A program made the translations under genes and the position numbers. From assembly GCA_002790835.1 (NCBI GenBank), contig PFVX01000032.1, positions 1-55,354 on the forward strand: DNA of 55,354 nt, in the 5' to 3' direction. Positions 38,675-47,700 of the stretch are shown here, piece after piece. The stretch is from a bacterium CG_4_9_14_3_um_filter_65_15. Lineage in GTDB: Bacteria > Krumholzibacteriota > Krumholzibacteriia > LZORAL124-64-63. Below the pieces are notes generated by a model. That model was given only the letters and a program-made list of their open reading frames with translations, ran no database searches and had not been told where the DNA came from. Within the stretch, counting starts at the first letter, position 1; every line of letters begins with the position of its first letter.

Positions 38675-41425
38675 ATGAACCACAGGGATTACAGGATCAA
38701 CGGACCGGTCATGTTGCTGGCGGCGGCCTTGGTGGTTGCCGGCTCGGCCTTGCCGGCGGCCGGCCAGAGCTGCGAGGTGCCGCTGTTCGTCATGCAGAGC
38801 ATGACCGGCGCCAACGTCATGATCCTGGCCGACAATTCGGGATCGATGAACGCGGGTGTGTATCACCTCGATTACGACCCCGACGTGGTCTATTCGGGGA
38901 ATTTCACCGCGGGGTACACGTACTTCGTGAGCAAATCCAAGACGTATACCCCCTCCTCCTTCAACCTTTACTGGCCCACCAGCCCCGGCATCTATCTGGT
39001 GTCTTCGGACAACGGTGAAGACGGGCGCTACGACGGAAACTACCTGAACTGGATGTTCTTCCACACGACCGCCGCCCAGCAGGCCTCGATACCCCCCATC
39101 ACCCGTATTCAGGTGCTGAAGGTCGTGCTCAAGGACATCATCACGCGCTCGCAGCGGCTCAATTTCGGGCTGACGGTCTTCCAGTACGACCACGGCGGCA
39201 GCATCATCGGCAAATGCGGGGTGACCGAGGCCTCCCTGCAGGCCCAGATCGACGGCATTACGGCCAACACATGGACGCCGCTGGGCGAGTCGATGGAGAC
39301 GATTCTGGACTACTTCTCCTACGACGGCCCGGACGCCGTGATCCAGTCGCCGTGCCAGTACAACTTCGTGCTCGTGGTCACCGACGGCGAGCCCACCATG
39401 GATCTCGACGTCAGCCCCTACCTGTGGGACGCCGACCATGACGGAAACGACCCGGGCAACTGCACCAGCATCGGGTCCGGTCTCAGCGACTATTACGACT
39501 GCAGCGATCACTTCGACGACATCGCCTATTACATGTTCCACGAAGACCTGCGGCCGGATCTGGACGGCCAGCAGAACGTCATCACCTATGTGGTGGGGTT
39601 CCACGAAAACATCAGCCTGTTGCCCGAGGCGGCCAAGAACGGCGACGGCCTGTTCTTCGAGGCCGAAAACGCCGTGGATCTGTATTTGAGCATGGAATAC
39701 GCGATTCAGGATATCCTGCGGCGTATTTCCGCCGGGTCGGCCGTGGCGGTGGTTTCCACCGAGCGCGGCACCGACGATCGCCTGTACCGGGGCAAGTTCA
39801 TGCCCCTGGACTGGGTGGGCTATCTCGAGAGCTATGATCTTCCCTACGCCACCGGCGACCAGGCCGTCTGGGAAGCGGGCGAACTGCTCCGTGCGCGCCC
39901 CGCCGGCGACCGGGACATTTTCACCGCCATCGGTTCCACCAAGGTTGATTTCGTTACCAACCAGGCGGGGACCCTCCAGCCGTACATGAACGTCGCGAGC
40001 GCGTCCGAGGCCGACACCCTGATCAGCTGGGCCCAGGGCACCGAGTTCCGTGGCGCGAAACGGTTCCGCAATTACTGGAAGCTGGGGGACATCGTGCATG
40101 CCACGCCGGTTGTGGTGGGCGCGCCCTCGGATTTCGTGCTCGAGGAGAGCTATCAAAAATTCTACGAAGACAACAAGGCGCGCCAGCGGGTGGTCTATGT
40201 GGGGGCCAACGACGGCATGATGCACGCCTTCGACGCTGAATCCGGCAAGGAAGAATGGGCGTTCGTGCCCCAGTTCGCCTTGCCCGATTTCGTCACCATG
40301 GCCGATACCAGTTATTGCCACGTCTACACCTGTGACCAGACCGCGACCGTCAAAGACGTCGAGCTGGGCGGCGTCTGGCACACCATCATGGTTGCGGGGG
40401 GTCGCGAAGGCGGCTCCGGCCTGTTCGCCCTGGACATCACCGAACCGGCCAACCCCAAGGTGATGTGGCAGGTGGATCTGCCCAACGCGAAATCGTACAA
40501 CTCGGAGGTCAAGATCACATCCATCGACGGCAACCCGGTCGCGATCGTGGGTTCCGGTCTGGATGAGGCGACCGGCGAGGCCTGGGTCTACGGCTACGAT
40601 GTGGAATCCGGCAACCTGCTGGGATCCTTGTTGTTGAGCAGCAGTGCCAGGGTCCGCAACAAGACCACCACGCCGGCGGTTCTGGATCGGGACATGGACG
40701 GAAACGCGGACGTGATCTACGTGGCCGATCTGCTGGGTTCACTGTGGCGTCTGGAGGTGTCGGGCTACACCAACCCGAACAACTGGGGCGTGACCGAGCT
40801 CTACACCAAAGCCAACGAGATCACCTCCACCCCCACGATCGCCTACGGCGAAAACGGGGAGACCTACGTTTACTTCGGCACCGGGGCCTACCTGACCGAA
40901 GCCGACATGACGGACCTGACGCCGCAGAGGTTCTACTGCGTCATCGACCGGGGCGACGGCTCCACCTACAACTACAAGAGCCTGGAAGACCAGACCTCGA
41001 CCATCCACGACGTGAACAATTCGTCCGGGTGGTATATCGACCTGTGGAACGAGACCGGCGAGCGGGTTACCGAAACCGCGGTCGTGGTGGCCGAGACCGT
41101 CATCTTCACCTCCTACGCACCCACGCAGGCGGCTTGCGTGGGCGGCGGCTCGTCTTATCTGTACCAGATGGACTACCGGGACGGCAGCAAGGCCAAGAAC
41201 AACCCCAGCGACAACCTGGATGATCGATCCGTGTCCCTGGGCGACGGCGTGGCCTCCTATCCGGTGGTCGACCTGTCCTCGGGCACGGTTGTGGTGCAGT
41301 CCAGTGACGCCGAGATCCACATCAACGACATCCAGGCGCCGATCACCCGCATGACGGTCCGGTCCTGGCAGGAGAGTTACGACAACGTGGTGATGCCCGC
41401 CGCCCAAGGCGGAGCGATCCAGTAG
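38675..41425 (+). CDS. PilY1-like pilus-tip adhesin and assembly factor
   Basis: 916 residues from ATG at 38675 (AGGAG at spacing 7; ATG at 38669 is too close). Signal peptide VMLLAAALVVAGSALPAAG. A vWA-like domain begins LADNSGSM (about 52), the MIDAS signature, and includes LVVTDGEPTMDLD. The C-terminal half is the PilY1 beta-propeller, with the calcium-binding loop DRDMDGNADVIYVAD near 672 before LLGSLWRLE. It promotes pilus extension and adhesion with the minor pilins upstream. Confidence 0.92.
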   Translation: MNHRDYRINGPVMLLAAALVVAGSALPAAGQSCEVPLFVMQSMTGANVMILADNSGSMNAGVYHLDYDPDVVYSGNFTAGYTYFVSKSKTYTPSSFNLYWPTSPGIYLVSSDNGEDGRYDGNYLNWMFFHTTAAQQASIPPITRIQVLKVVLKDIITRSQRLNFGLTVFQYDHGGSIIGKCGVTEASLQAQIDGITANTWTPLGESMETILDYFSYDGPDAVIQSPCQYNFVLVVTDGEPTMDLDVSPYLWDADHDGNDPGNCTSIGSGLSDYYDCSDHFDDIAYYMFHEDLRPDLDGQQNVITYVVGFHENISLLPEAAKNGDGLFFEAENAVDLYLSMEYAIQDILRRISAGSAVAVVSTERGTDDRLYRGKFMPLDWVGYLESYDLPYATGDQAVWEAGELLRARPAGDRDIFTAIGSTKVDFVTNQAGTLQPYMNVASASEADTLISWAQGTEFRGAKRFRNYWKLGDIVHATPVVVGAPSDFVLEESYQKFYEDNKARQRVVYVGANDGMMHAFDAESGKEEWAFVPQFALPDFVTMADTSYCHVYTCDQTATVKDVELGGVWHTIMVAGGREGGSGLFALDITEPANPKVMWQVDLPNAKSYNSEVKITSIDGNPVAIVGSGLDEATGEAWVYGYDVESGNLLGSLLLSSSARVRNKTTTPAVLDRDMDGNADVIYVADLLGSLWRLEVSGYTNPNNWGVTELYTKANEITSTPTIAYGENGETYVYFGTGAYLTEADMTDLTPQRFYCVIDRGDGSTYNYKSLEDQTSTIHDVNNSSGWYIDLWNETGERVTETAVVVAETVIFTSYAPTQAACVGGGSSYLYQMDYRDGSKAKNNPSDNLDDRSVSLGDGVASYPVVDLSSGTVVVQSSDAEIHINDIQAPITRMTVRSWQESYDNVVMPAAQGGAIQ

Positions 41426-41469
41426 CGGCCTGACGCTGATCGGGAGTCCGGCTCCCTTGGAGGTAGAAC

Positions 41470-41931
41470 ATGATTCACAACAATCACAACCACAACCGGC
41501 GTTCGCTGCTGCTGGTTCTGTTGGCGGTCACGATTCTGCTGGCCGGAACGGCTTCGGCCGGATGGTTCGGCAAGAAGAAGGACGACGGGGCCAAGATGCC
41601 CAGCACCAAGCGCTATCACGTGACGGCCCGGCAGAGCTATGTCCGCGGAGAACTGCAACAGGGTTCCCTGGGACAGTGGATCCTGGGTCAGCGCAGCCTG
41701 CAACTGTCCCCGAAGTGCCTGGTCCTGGCCGAAGACGGCACACCCGGCCACCTGGTCTCGGGGGCGACGGTCATCGTCTCGGGAACGGTGATCGGAGATA
41801 TGGTCATCGCAACCCAGGTCAGGCAGACTGCTCCCGATTGGAAAACGCCACCCAACCTGAACCAGGAAGGCCGGCGGATCGCGAGTGATTCCGATCCCGA
41901 CGTGGGCCTGCTCGAGGATGCCCCGAAGTAA
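41470..41931 (+). CDS. Small secreted protein, last gene of the pilin operon
   Basis: 153 residues. Signal peptide (about 1-31, LLLVLLAVTILLAGTASA) after a His/Asn-rich start. The mature region has a Lys-rich GWFGKKKDDGAK stretch and then short strands without a family I can name. It begins 44 bases after the pilY1-like stop with TTGGAGG ribosome binding site, and a terminator follows at 41953. It may be an accessory pilus protein of this lineage; that is inference from position. Confidence 0.7.
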   Translation: MIHNNHNHNRRSLLLVLLAVTILLAGTASAGWFGKKKDDGAKMPSTKRYHVTARQSYVRGELQQGSLGQWILGQRSLQLSPKCLVLAEDGTPGHLVSGATVIVSGTVIGDMVIATQVRQTAPDWKTPPNLNQEGRRIASDSDPDVGLLEDAPK

Positions 41932-41952
41932 CGGGCGCGAAATCATCCCCAC

Positions 41953-41982
41953 ACAGCCCGGGCCCCTGGTCCGGGCTGTTTA
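41953..41982 (+). terminator. Terminator of the pilin operon
   Basis: Nine-bp stem (ACAGCCCGG at 41953-41961 with CCGGGCTGT at 41971-41979), nine-base loop, then TTTATT. It sits between convergent genes. Confidence 0.75.
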
Positions 41983-42483
41983 TTGGGGTGTCGGTTCCCG
42001 AAAATCGAGCACGAGATGTGCGCCGGCAGCGGATTGACGATTCAGAAAGGCGCGGGTGTCCCGCAACATGAGGTCAAGATCCAGGCCCAGGATCGCAGGC
42101 CCGGAGTGGGCGAGATGCCTGAGGGAATGGGCGAACAGCCTGCCGGCGCTCAGGGGGTGCCGGGTGGTCATCTTCAGATGGGCCGCGGCGCACTGGATCA
42201 CCGCCTGCAGGGCGTGCCCCGCCGGCGACCGGCGGCCGGCGGCAAGCCAAAGGCCCTCGAGGACTTCGTGGCATTCCCACCAATATCCTTGGTTGAACAG
42301 ATCGATTCCGTACAGATAATCCTCGCAGTCGCGCCAATCGGTGCGGTTGAGGTCGGGGAGGTCCGTGGCCCCGGCGCCCCCATAGGAGTGGCCGGAGGGG
42401 TGGCGCGTGGGGTGCGGGGTGGTCCCCGGGAAATGGCGATAGTCCGGCAGGGGGCGGCTCGTGTATCGTGGCGGCGTATCCAT
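41980..42483 (-). CDS. DUF309 family protein
   Basis: 167 residues. The DUF309 signature GYWWECHEVLEGLWLAAGRRSPAGHALQAVIQCAAAHLK is in the centre. The N-terminal ~40 residues are Pro/His/Thr-rich and probably disordered. DUF309 proteins are small helical cytoplasmic proteins of unknown function. The start at 42483 (ATG) has no clear ribosome binding site, so it may be wrong. It diverges from the glycerophosphodiesterase gene. Confidence 0.85.
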   Translation of the reverse strand: MDTPPRYTSRPLPDYRHFPGTTPHPTRHPSGHSYGGAGATDLPDLNRTDWRDCEDYLYGIDLFNQGYWWECHEVLEGLWLAAGRRSPAGHALQAVIQCAAAHLKMTTRHPLSAGRLFAHSLRHLAHSGPAILGLDLDLMLRDTRAFLNRQSAAGAHLVLDFREPTPQ

Positions 42484-42517
42484 AAAGGCATGCTAACGGG
42501 GAAGGAGTCGCGCCGCC

Positions 42518-43243
42518 ATGGCGAATGCGGGCATCTGTGGGCATCGGGGCGTGGCGGCCCGGGCGCCGGAAAACACCCTGGCGGGAATCGCTCTGGCCCG
42601 GCGGCTGGGACTGGGCATGGTGGAGGTCGACCTGCGGCTGACCGCCGACGGCCGGGTGGTCCTGCATCACGATTCCCATCTCGGCCGCACGGTCAAGGGC
42701 CGGGGCCGGATCGGGGACCTGCAGTACGAGGTCCTGCGCAGCATCGACGCCGGCAGTTGGTTTGGTCCCGGGTTCGCGGACCAGCGGGTGCCGACCCTGG
42801 AGGAATTGTTCGCCGCCTCCGGTCCCGACTTGGCCTGGAATCTGGAGTTGAAGGTCGACCCTGAAGATGGCCCCGCGCGGCGAAGCCTGCTGGTCCGGAC
42901 CGTCCACGACCTCGTGGCTGAAGCCGGGGTCGGAACCCGCGCCCTGTTGACGTCTTTCGACCACGGACTGATCCGGGAGATCGCGACCCAGCCCGCCGCA
43001 CTCCCCTGCGGATTCATTTGCGGGGATCGGCCGCCGTCGGAAGAAGACTGGGCGGCCCCGGTGCATGTATTCAGTATGCGGTATTCACTCGTCACCCGGG
43101 AACTGGTGAGGCGGGCCCATCGATCGCAGCGGACAGTCCACGCCTGGACCGTCAACGATCCGAGCCGTTTCGGCGCCATGCAGGGATTCGGGGTGGATGT
43201 GGTGATCAGCGACGACCCGACCGTGCTCGCGCCTATTCCGTGA
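42518..43243 (+). CDS. Glycerophosphodiester phosphodiesterase
   Basis: 241 residues, a TIM-barrel GDPD enzyme. Catalytic motifs are CGHRGVAARAPENT (His of HRG near 9) and MVEVDLRLTADGRVVLHHDSHLGRT, with LELKVD later and the C-terminal VHAWTVNDPSRFGAMQGFGVDVVISDDP. It hydrolyses deacylated phospholipids such as glycerophosphoglycerol to glycerol 3-phosphate and an alcohol. No signal peptide, so cytoplasmic. AAGGAG ten bases before the start. It converges with and overlaps the PP2C gene by 11 bases. Confidence 0.92.
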   Translation: MANAGICGHRGVAARAPENTLAGIALARRLGLGMVEVDLRLTADGRVVLHHDSHLGRTVKGRGRIGDLQYEVLRSIDAGSWFGPGFADQRVPTLEELFAASGPDLAWNLELKVDPEDGPARRSLLVRTVHDLVAEAGVGTRALLTSFDHGLIREIATQPAALPCGFICGDRPPSEEDWAAPVHVFSMRYSLVTRELVRRAHRSQRTVHAWTVNDPSRFGAMQGFGVDVVISDDPTVLAPIP

Positions 43244-43997
43244 CCCTGACCACCACCACGGTGATGTTGTCCCGGGCGTCCCCGGTCAGGGCGGCCTGAA
43301 CCAGGGCCTCGGCGGATTCCTGGGCCGTCCCCGAGCCCAGGATGGAGAGGATCTGCTGGTCGGATACCGCTTCGGTCAAACCGTCGGAGCACAAGAGGAA
43401 GCGGTCCTCGGGCTGGATGGGCCCGCTGGCCGAGGCGGTGTCCACGGTGGGCTTGAACATCCCTCCACCCAGGCAACTGGTCACGATGTGGGGTGAGACC
43501 CCTCCGGGATCCCGGCCGGAACGCAGCATCTCGTTGACCATGGTGTGATCGTTGGTGAGTTGCTCGAGGACGTTGTCGCGCCAGCGGTAAAGTCGGCTGT
43601 CGCCGGCGTGGAACCACATGGGGGGTTCTCCGGGCGGAAGCCAGAGGCCCACCATGGTGGCGCCCATCTTCAGGGCATGCCCGGAGTCGGCGCCGCCCAC
43701 CAGGTTGTCATGGATGCCGCTGAGGATGTGGGTGAAATCCGCGTGTTCGGATGCCTGGTCGGGCAGGAGGTTGTTGCTGCGGGCCTCGTCGAGCAACTCC
43801 AGCGCGCGCCGGCTGGCGATTTCACCGTCCGGGTGTCCGCCCATGCCGTCGGCCACGGCGACCAGGAGGGGTTGGTCGTCCGCAACGGAGACCTCGAAGC
43901 GATCCTCGCGCCCCAGATTCCCGGCGGCCAGGTACATGTCTTCGTTTTGGGTTCGGACCGGCCCGGTGTCGCTGAGTGCGTAGATTTCTCTGAGCAT
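43233..43997 (-). CDS. PP2C family serine/threonine phosphatase
   Basis: 254 residues from ATG at 43997, chosen because GGAAG lies nine bases upstream and it yields the usual start (MLREIYALSDTGPVRTQNED). Metal-binding motifs are SDTGPVRTQNEDM, VAVADGMGGHPDGE, LLCSDGLTEAVSD and GDARDNITVVVV. It removes phosphate from Ser/Thr targets of eukaryote-type kinases; no such kinase lies in the window. Cytoplasmic. Confidence 0.92.
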   Translation of the reverse strand: MLREIYALSDTGPVRTQNEDMYLAAGNLGREDRFEVSVADDQPLLVAVADGMGGHPDGEIASRRALELLDEARSNNLLPDQASEHADFTHILSGIHDNLVGGADSGHALKMGATMVGLWLPPGEPPMWFHAGDSRLYRWRDNVLEQLTNDHTMVNEMLRSGRDPGGVSPHIVTSCLGGGMFKPTVDTASASGPIQPEDRFLLCSDGLTEAVSDQQILSILGSGTAQESAEALVQAALTGDARDNITVVVVRVTE

Positions 43998-44096
43998 GAG
44001 TCGCATCTTCCGATGGGTTGCGGATGTCTTATAGGGTTATTATCACGCCGTCGGGCCGATCCGGCCACGGGAAACCACAACCGACACGGAGACGAA

Positions 44097-44975
44097 GTGA
44101 CGCCACAACGCAAAGCCACCTTGCTGGGCCTGGCTGCGGTGATGGCATGGTCCACCGTGGCCACGGCCTTCAAGCTCGCTTTGCGCCATCTGGACCCCTA
44201 TCAGCTGCTGTTTCTGGCCAACGTATTTTCCCTCGGGGCGCTGGCCCTGGTCCTGACGGTGGGGCGCAAATGGCCCACGATCGCGCGCGCCGGCCGGGCG
44301 CGAGTGCTGCGCGCGGCCTCTCTGGGCCTGCTCAACCCCGTCCTGTATTACCTGATCCTGTTTCGGGCCTACGACCGGCTTCCCGCCCAGGTGGCCCAAC
44401 CCCTGAACTACACGTGGGCCCTCATGTTGGCGTACCTGTCGGTGCCCCTGCTGGGCCACCGGCTGCGGCGCCGGGACCTGTTGGCCGGATTGATATGCTA
44501 CGGCGGCGCGGTGGTCATCGCCACCGGAGGAAACGTCACGGGGTTCTCGGTGGCCGATCCCCTGGGTGTGACCCTGGCCCTGGCCAGCACCGTGATCTGG
44601 GCCCTGTACTGGATTGCGGGGCGACGAAGCGACATGGATCCGGTGGCCGGACTCTTTCTGGGATTCGCGGCGGGGCTGCCCTTCACCGCCGTGGCGGTGG
44701 CACTGCGGTCGCACTTCAGCTTTCCGGCGCTGGGGATCTGGGCCGGGTTGTACGTGGGCTGTTTCGAAATGGGCTTCACCTTCGTGCTGTGGCTCATGGC
44801 CATGCGCCTGACCACATCCACCGCCCGCATCGCCAACCTGATTTTTCTTTCGCCGTTCCTGTCGCTGGTGTTCATCCGCTTCATCCTGGGCGAGGCGATC
44901 CGCCCGGCCACGCCGCTGGGTCTGGTCCTGATCGTGGGGGGGTTGTGGTTGCAGAGTCGGGATCGATCTTCGTAG
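44097..44975 (+). CDS. EamA (DMT superfamily) transporter
   Basis: 292 residues from GTG at 44097 (GGAG about six bases upstream). A longer reading to 43545 lies across the opposite-strand gene. Ten predicted membrane helices form two EamA repeats: first MAWSTVATAFKLALRHLDPYQLLFLANVF, second TLALASTVIWALYWIAGRRSD. It is an inner-membrane permease; substrate (metabolite or amino-acid exporter in many relatives) cannot be inferred. Confidence 0.9.
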   Translation: MTPQRKATLLGLAAVMAWSTVATAFKLALRHLDPYQLLFLANVFSLGALALVLTVGRKWPTIARAGRARVLRAASLGLLNPVLYYLILFRAYDRLPAQVAQPLNYTWALMLAYLSVPLLGHRLRRRDLLAGLICYGGAVVIATGGNVTGFSVADPLGVTLALASTVIWALYWIAGRRSDMDPVAGLFLGFAAGLPFTAVAVALRSHFSFPALGIWAGLYVGCFEMGFTFVLWLMAMRLTTSTARIANLIFLSPFLSLVFIRFILGEAIRPATPLGLVLIVGGLWLQSRDRSS

Positions 44976-44987
44976 TTTGAAGGGACC

Positions 44988-45446
44988 ATGAGAAACAAAA
45001 CCGCAATCCGAGTAATCCTGATGGTGGCGGCCCTGCTGACCGGAGCGTGCAGCGCCCTGCAGGCCGCTGCCGGCCAGGGCGAGGGCCGCAGGGAGGATGC
45101 CGTGGATACCGTCCGCGCAAGGGAAATCGCCTTCGCCCAGACCATGGCCGATCGCGATCTGGAGGCGTTTGCCGGCTTCATATCGCCCGAAGCGGTGTTC
45201 TTCGGGTCCGAAGTTCCCCTGCGGGGCCGCGAGGCCATCGTGGCGGCCTGGAAGAAATTCTTCGTCGCGGAGCAGGCGCCGTTTTCGTGGCATCCCGATA
45301 CGGTGGAAGTGCTGGCTTCTGGGCATTTGGCCCTGACCTCAGGTCCGGTGTTCGACCGGGACGGGAAAGATGTCGGGCGCTTCAACACCATCTGGCGCCT
45401 GGATCCGGGCGGCCGTTGGCGGGTCGTCTTCGACAAGGGAAGCTGA
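44988..45446 (+). CDS. SnoaL/DUF4440-like secreted protein
   Basis: 152 residues. Signal peptide MRNKTAIRVILMVAALLTGACS with an imperfect lipobox. The mature part is the DUF4440/NTF2-like cone fold: EIAFAQTMADRDLEAFAGFISPEAVFFGSEVPLRGREAIVAAWKKFF, then WHPDTVEVLASGHLALTSGPV and NTIWRLDPGGRWRVVFDKG. Such proteins may bind small ligands; no catalytic residues are diagnostic. It starts 12 bases after the EamA stop. Confidence 0.85.
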   Translation: MRNKTAIRVILMVAALLTGACSALQAAAGQGEGRREDAVDTVRAREIAFAQTMADRDLEAFAGFISPEAVFFGSEVPLRGREAIVAAWKKFFVAEQAPFSWHPDTVEVLASGHLALTSGPVFDRDGKDVGRFNTIWRLDPGGRWRVVFDKGS

Positions 45447-45454
45447 ATTACCCT

Positions 45455-45793
45455 TTATCGGTATATGGATTTGAGGGCTCCCCAGCTCTGGGCTTTGTCC
45501 GGCACGCTGAGGTCGTCCAGGGTCACGGTCACACTGCTGCGGTTGTCCCCGCACCCACCGCCATCCTTGATGAAAAACCGAACCTCGCCCGGGGCTGCCA
45601 GATCAAAGGTGAAGATCATTCCCGCGGTTTCAGCTGCGGCCAGGACCCGGGTGGCCTGGAATCCGGTCCCCGCGCCCAAGTGGTATTCCATGCTCGAGGC
45701 CACGTCCACGACCTTCACACAGGAAATCCAGGCTTGTCCCCTATTTTCACCTGTTTCTATGTCAACGCAGTACGATCCTTTAAGTTTTTCCAC
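45455..45793 (-). CDS. Possible gene or gene fragment of unknown function
   Basis: An open frame of about 112 codons with protein-like character: VVDVASSMEYHLGAGTGFQATRVLAAAETAGMIFTFDLAAPGEVRFFIKDGGGCGDNRSSVTVTLDDLSVPD. A start is uncertain. The GTG at 45793 has no ribosome binding site, and the frame continues upstream to 45928 beneath the opposite-strand gene start. It has no signal peptide as drawn. It could be a C-terminal fragment of a once larger secreted beta protein. I cannot assign a family. Confidence 0.4.
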   Translation of the reverse strand: MEKLKGSYCVDIETGENRGQAWISCVKVVDVASSMEYHLGAGTGFQATRVLAAAETAGMIFTFDLAAPGEVRFFIKDGGGCGDNRSSVTVTLDDLSVPDKAQSWGALKSIYR

Positions 45794-45801
45794 AGAGATG
45801 C

Positions 45802-45807
45802 TATAAT
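45802..45807 (+). promoter_or_regulatory. Candidate -10 element for the secreted nuclease-like gene
   Basis: TATAAT lies 43 bases before the ATG at 45851. The -35 region (TTTAAG at 45779-45784, 17 bases upstream) matches only three of six consensus positions, so this is a weak call. Confidence 0.4.
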
Positions 45808-45850
45808 TTACCCAACCCTCATCCCTGGATTTGCAGAAAGGTCTTTTTCC

Positions 45851-47638
45851 ATGCGCACGATATGGATCGCTCTCGCCCTGTGCCTGGTTGTCGCTTTGCC
45901 CGCCTTGGCCGACCTTGCCCCCATTCAAATGGATGGGTATTTCGACGACTGGACCGCCCTGGCCTCGGCCTACACCGACGGCAGCGGGGATAACGGTTCA
46001 TCCGGCATCGATTTCCAGAACATCTGGGTCGCCAACGACCAGGACAACCTGTACCTGCGATTCGAGACCACGGCCGACGTCCAACCGGACGAGCAACAGG
46101 ACATGCGCCTGTACCTGGACACCGACATGAATGCCGGCACGGGCCTTTCCTACGGAGGCATCGGCGCCGACCTGGTTTGGGAGTTCGGGAACCGGACCGG
46201 CACCTTCTACACCGGGGGCAACTCCACGGTGTACCACGACAACATCGGCCTGCAGATGGGGCCCACCACCAGCAACACCGAGTTCGAGGTGGCCCTGACC
46301 CGTAATGCCGTGCCGGCCAACGGCCAGGCCCTGTTCAGCGGCGGCTCCGTGCGCTTCATCCTGCGCGATGCGGCCGGCGGTGGGGACCTTTGTCCCGACA
46401 GCGGGAGTATCTCCTACTCCTTCGTCGCGGGTACCCTGCCGGTGGCGACGATCCCCCTGGGGCGGGATGATCCGGCCCACATCCGGTTGACCACCTGGAA
46501 CCTGCAGAGCGACGCCCTGTTCGACGGCGGGGCGGCCGAAGCGGCGCAGGACCGCATGCTCAAGGTCATGGATCCGGACCTGATCGTTGTCTGCGAGGTG
46601 TGGAACCACAACGCCACCCAGGTGCGGGATATGATCGAGACCCACCTGCCCAGCGGTCCGGGCGAGGCCTGGTATGCCGTGGGCATCGACGGCGGCAACG
46701 TGGTGTGCAGCCGCTTCCCTATCCTGCAGAGATGGGAGATCAACCCGGGTTTCCGCGACACCGGGGTGTTGCTGGATCTGCCCAACCAGCCCAAGGACCT
46801 CCTGCTCATCGCCGCCCACTGGCGCTGCTGCACCGCGGACGCCAACAGGCAGGAGGAGGCCGATTCCATCATCGGGTTCCTGCGTGATGCCCGGACCGTC
46901 GGCGGCCTGCTGGACCTGCCCGCGGGGACGCCCTTCCTGTTGGCCGGCGACCTGAACCTGGTGGGCTGGCGGCAGCAGCTGCTGACCATCGAATCCGGCG
47001 ACATCATCAACGAGGGGACCTACGGAGCGGACTCGCCGCCGGACTGGGACGGAGGGCCGTTCACGCCGGTGGTGTCGCGCCACCCGGATGCCCGGGCCGG
47101 CTATACCTGGCGCAATGATTTCAGCTCCTACTACCCGGGAATGCTGGACTGGATTCTCTACACCGACAGCGCCCTGGCCCTACACAACAACTACGTGCTG
47201 GAAACGCGGACCATGACCGCCACGACCCTGTCCACCTACGGTCTGCAGCAGTACGACACCACCGACGCCAGCGATCACGCCCCGCGGGTGGCCGACTTCA
47301 CCATTTATGATCCCCTGAGCCCGGTGCCTGATGTTCCGGTGGATCGGGCGGGCGCACGGCTGTTGCCCAACGCCCCCAACCCGTTCAATCCCCAGACCGA
47401 GCTGCGCTTCGCCCTGGACCGCGAGGGAGTCGTCACCCTTGAGGTCTTCGACGCGCGCGGCCGCAGGATCAGCGAATTCCGCCCCACCGCTTTCGGCGCG
47501 GGCAGTCACGCGGTGACCTGGAACGGGACCGACGCGTCCGGACGGCCCGCCGCCTCGGGCATCTACCGGGTCCGGATGACCGCCCGTATGGGTGAGCGGA
47601 TCGTGCTCGGCGAGCAGTCCATCACGCTGGTCAAGTAA
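45851..47638 (+). CDS. Secreted endonuclease/exonuclease/phosphatase-family protein with FlgD-like tail
   Basis: 595 residues from ATG at 45851 (AAAGG nine bases upstream). Signal peptide to about residue 20. Residues 22-190 look like a CBM9/DOMON-type beta domain (IQMDGYFDDWTALASAYTDG, LYLRFETTADV). Residues about 212-480 are the EEP catalytic domain: LTTWNLQSD, VVCEVWNHN (Glu ligand), LLAGDLNLVGW, and DASDHAPRVADF (catalytic His). The C-terminal ~90 residues are a FlgD-type Ig domain (PNPFNPQTELRFAL to WNGTDASGRPAASGIYRVRM). Probably an exported nuclease or phosphodiesterase. Confidence 0.88.
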   Translation: MRTIWIALALCLVVALPALADLAPIQMDGYFDDWTALASAYTDGSGDNGSSGIDFQNIWVANDQDNLYLRFETTADVQPDEQQDMRLYLDTDMNAGTGLSYGGIGADLVWEFGNRTGTFYTGGNSTVYHDNIGLQMGPTTSNTEFEVALTRNAVPANGQALFSGGSVRFILRDAAGGGDLCPDSGSISYSFVAGTLPVATIPLGRDDPAHIRLTTWNLQSDALFDGGAAEAAQDRMLKVMDPDLIVVCEVWNHNATQVRDMIETHLPSGPGEAWYAVGIDGGNVVCSRFPILQRWEINPGFRDTGVLLDLPNQPKDLLLIAAHWRCCTADANRQEEADSIIGFLRDARTVGGLLDLPAGTPFLLAGDLNLVGWRQQLLTIESGDIINEGTYGADSPPDWDGGPFTPVVSRHPDARAGYTWRNDFSSYYPGMLDWILYTDSALALHNNYVLETRTMTATTLSTYGLQQYDTTDASDHAPRVADFTIYDPLSPVPDVPVDRAGARLLPNAPNPFNPQTELRFALDREGVVTLEVFDARGRRISEFRPTAFGAGSHAVTWNGTDASGRPAASGIYRVRMTARMGERIVLGEQSITLVK

Positions 47639-47654
47639 CCGACCGGCCGGGAAC

Positions 47655-47686
47655 GAAAAAAGGGCTCCGGGGATATCCGGAGCCCC
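47655..47686 (-). terminator. Terminator for the DUF3179 gene
   Basis: Nine-bp stem (GGGCTCCGG at 47662-47670 with CCGGAGCCC at 47677-47685), six-base loop. A run of A at plus 47656-47661 gives a T-run on the minus strand, so it best serves the leftward DUF3179 gene but may act both ways. Confidence 0.8.
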
Positions 47687-47700
47687 TTGGTTTGCCGGAG

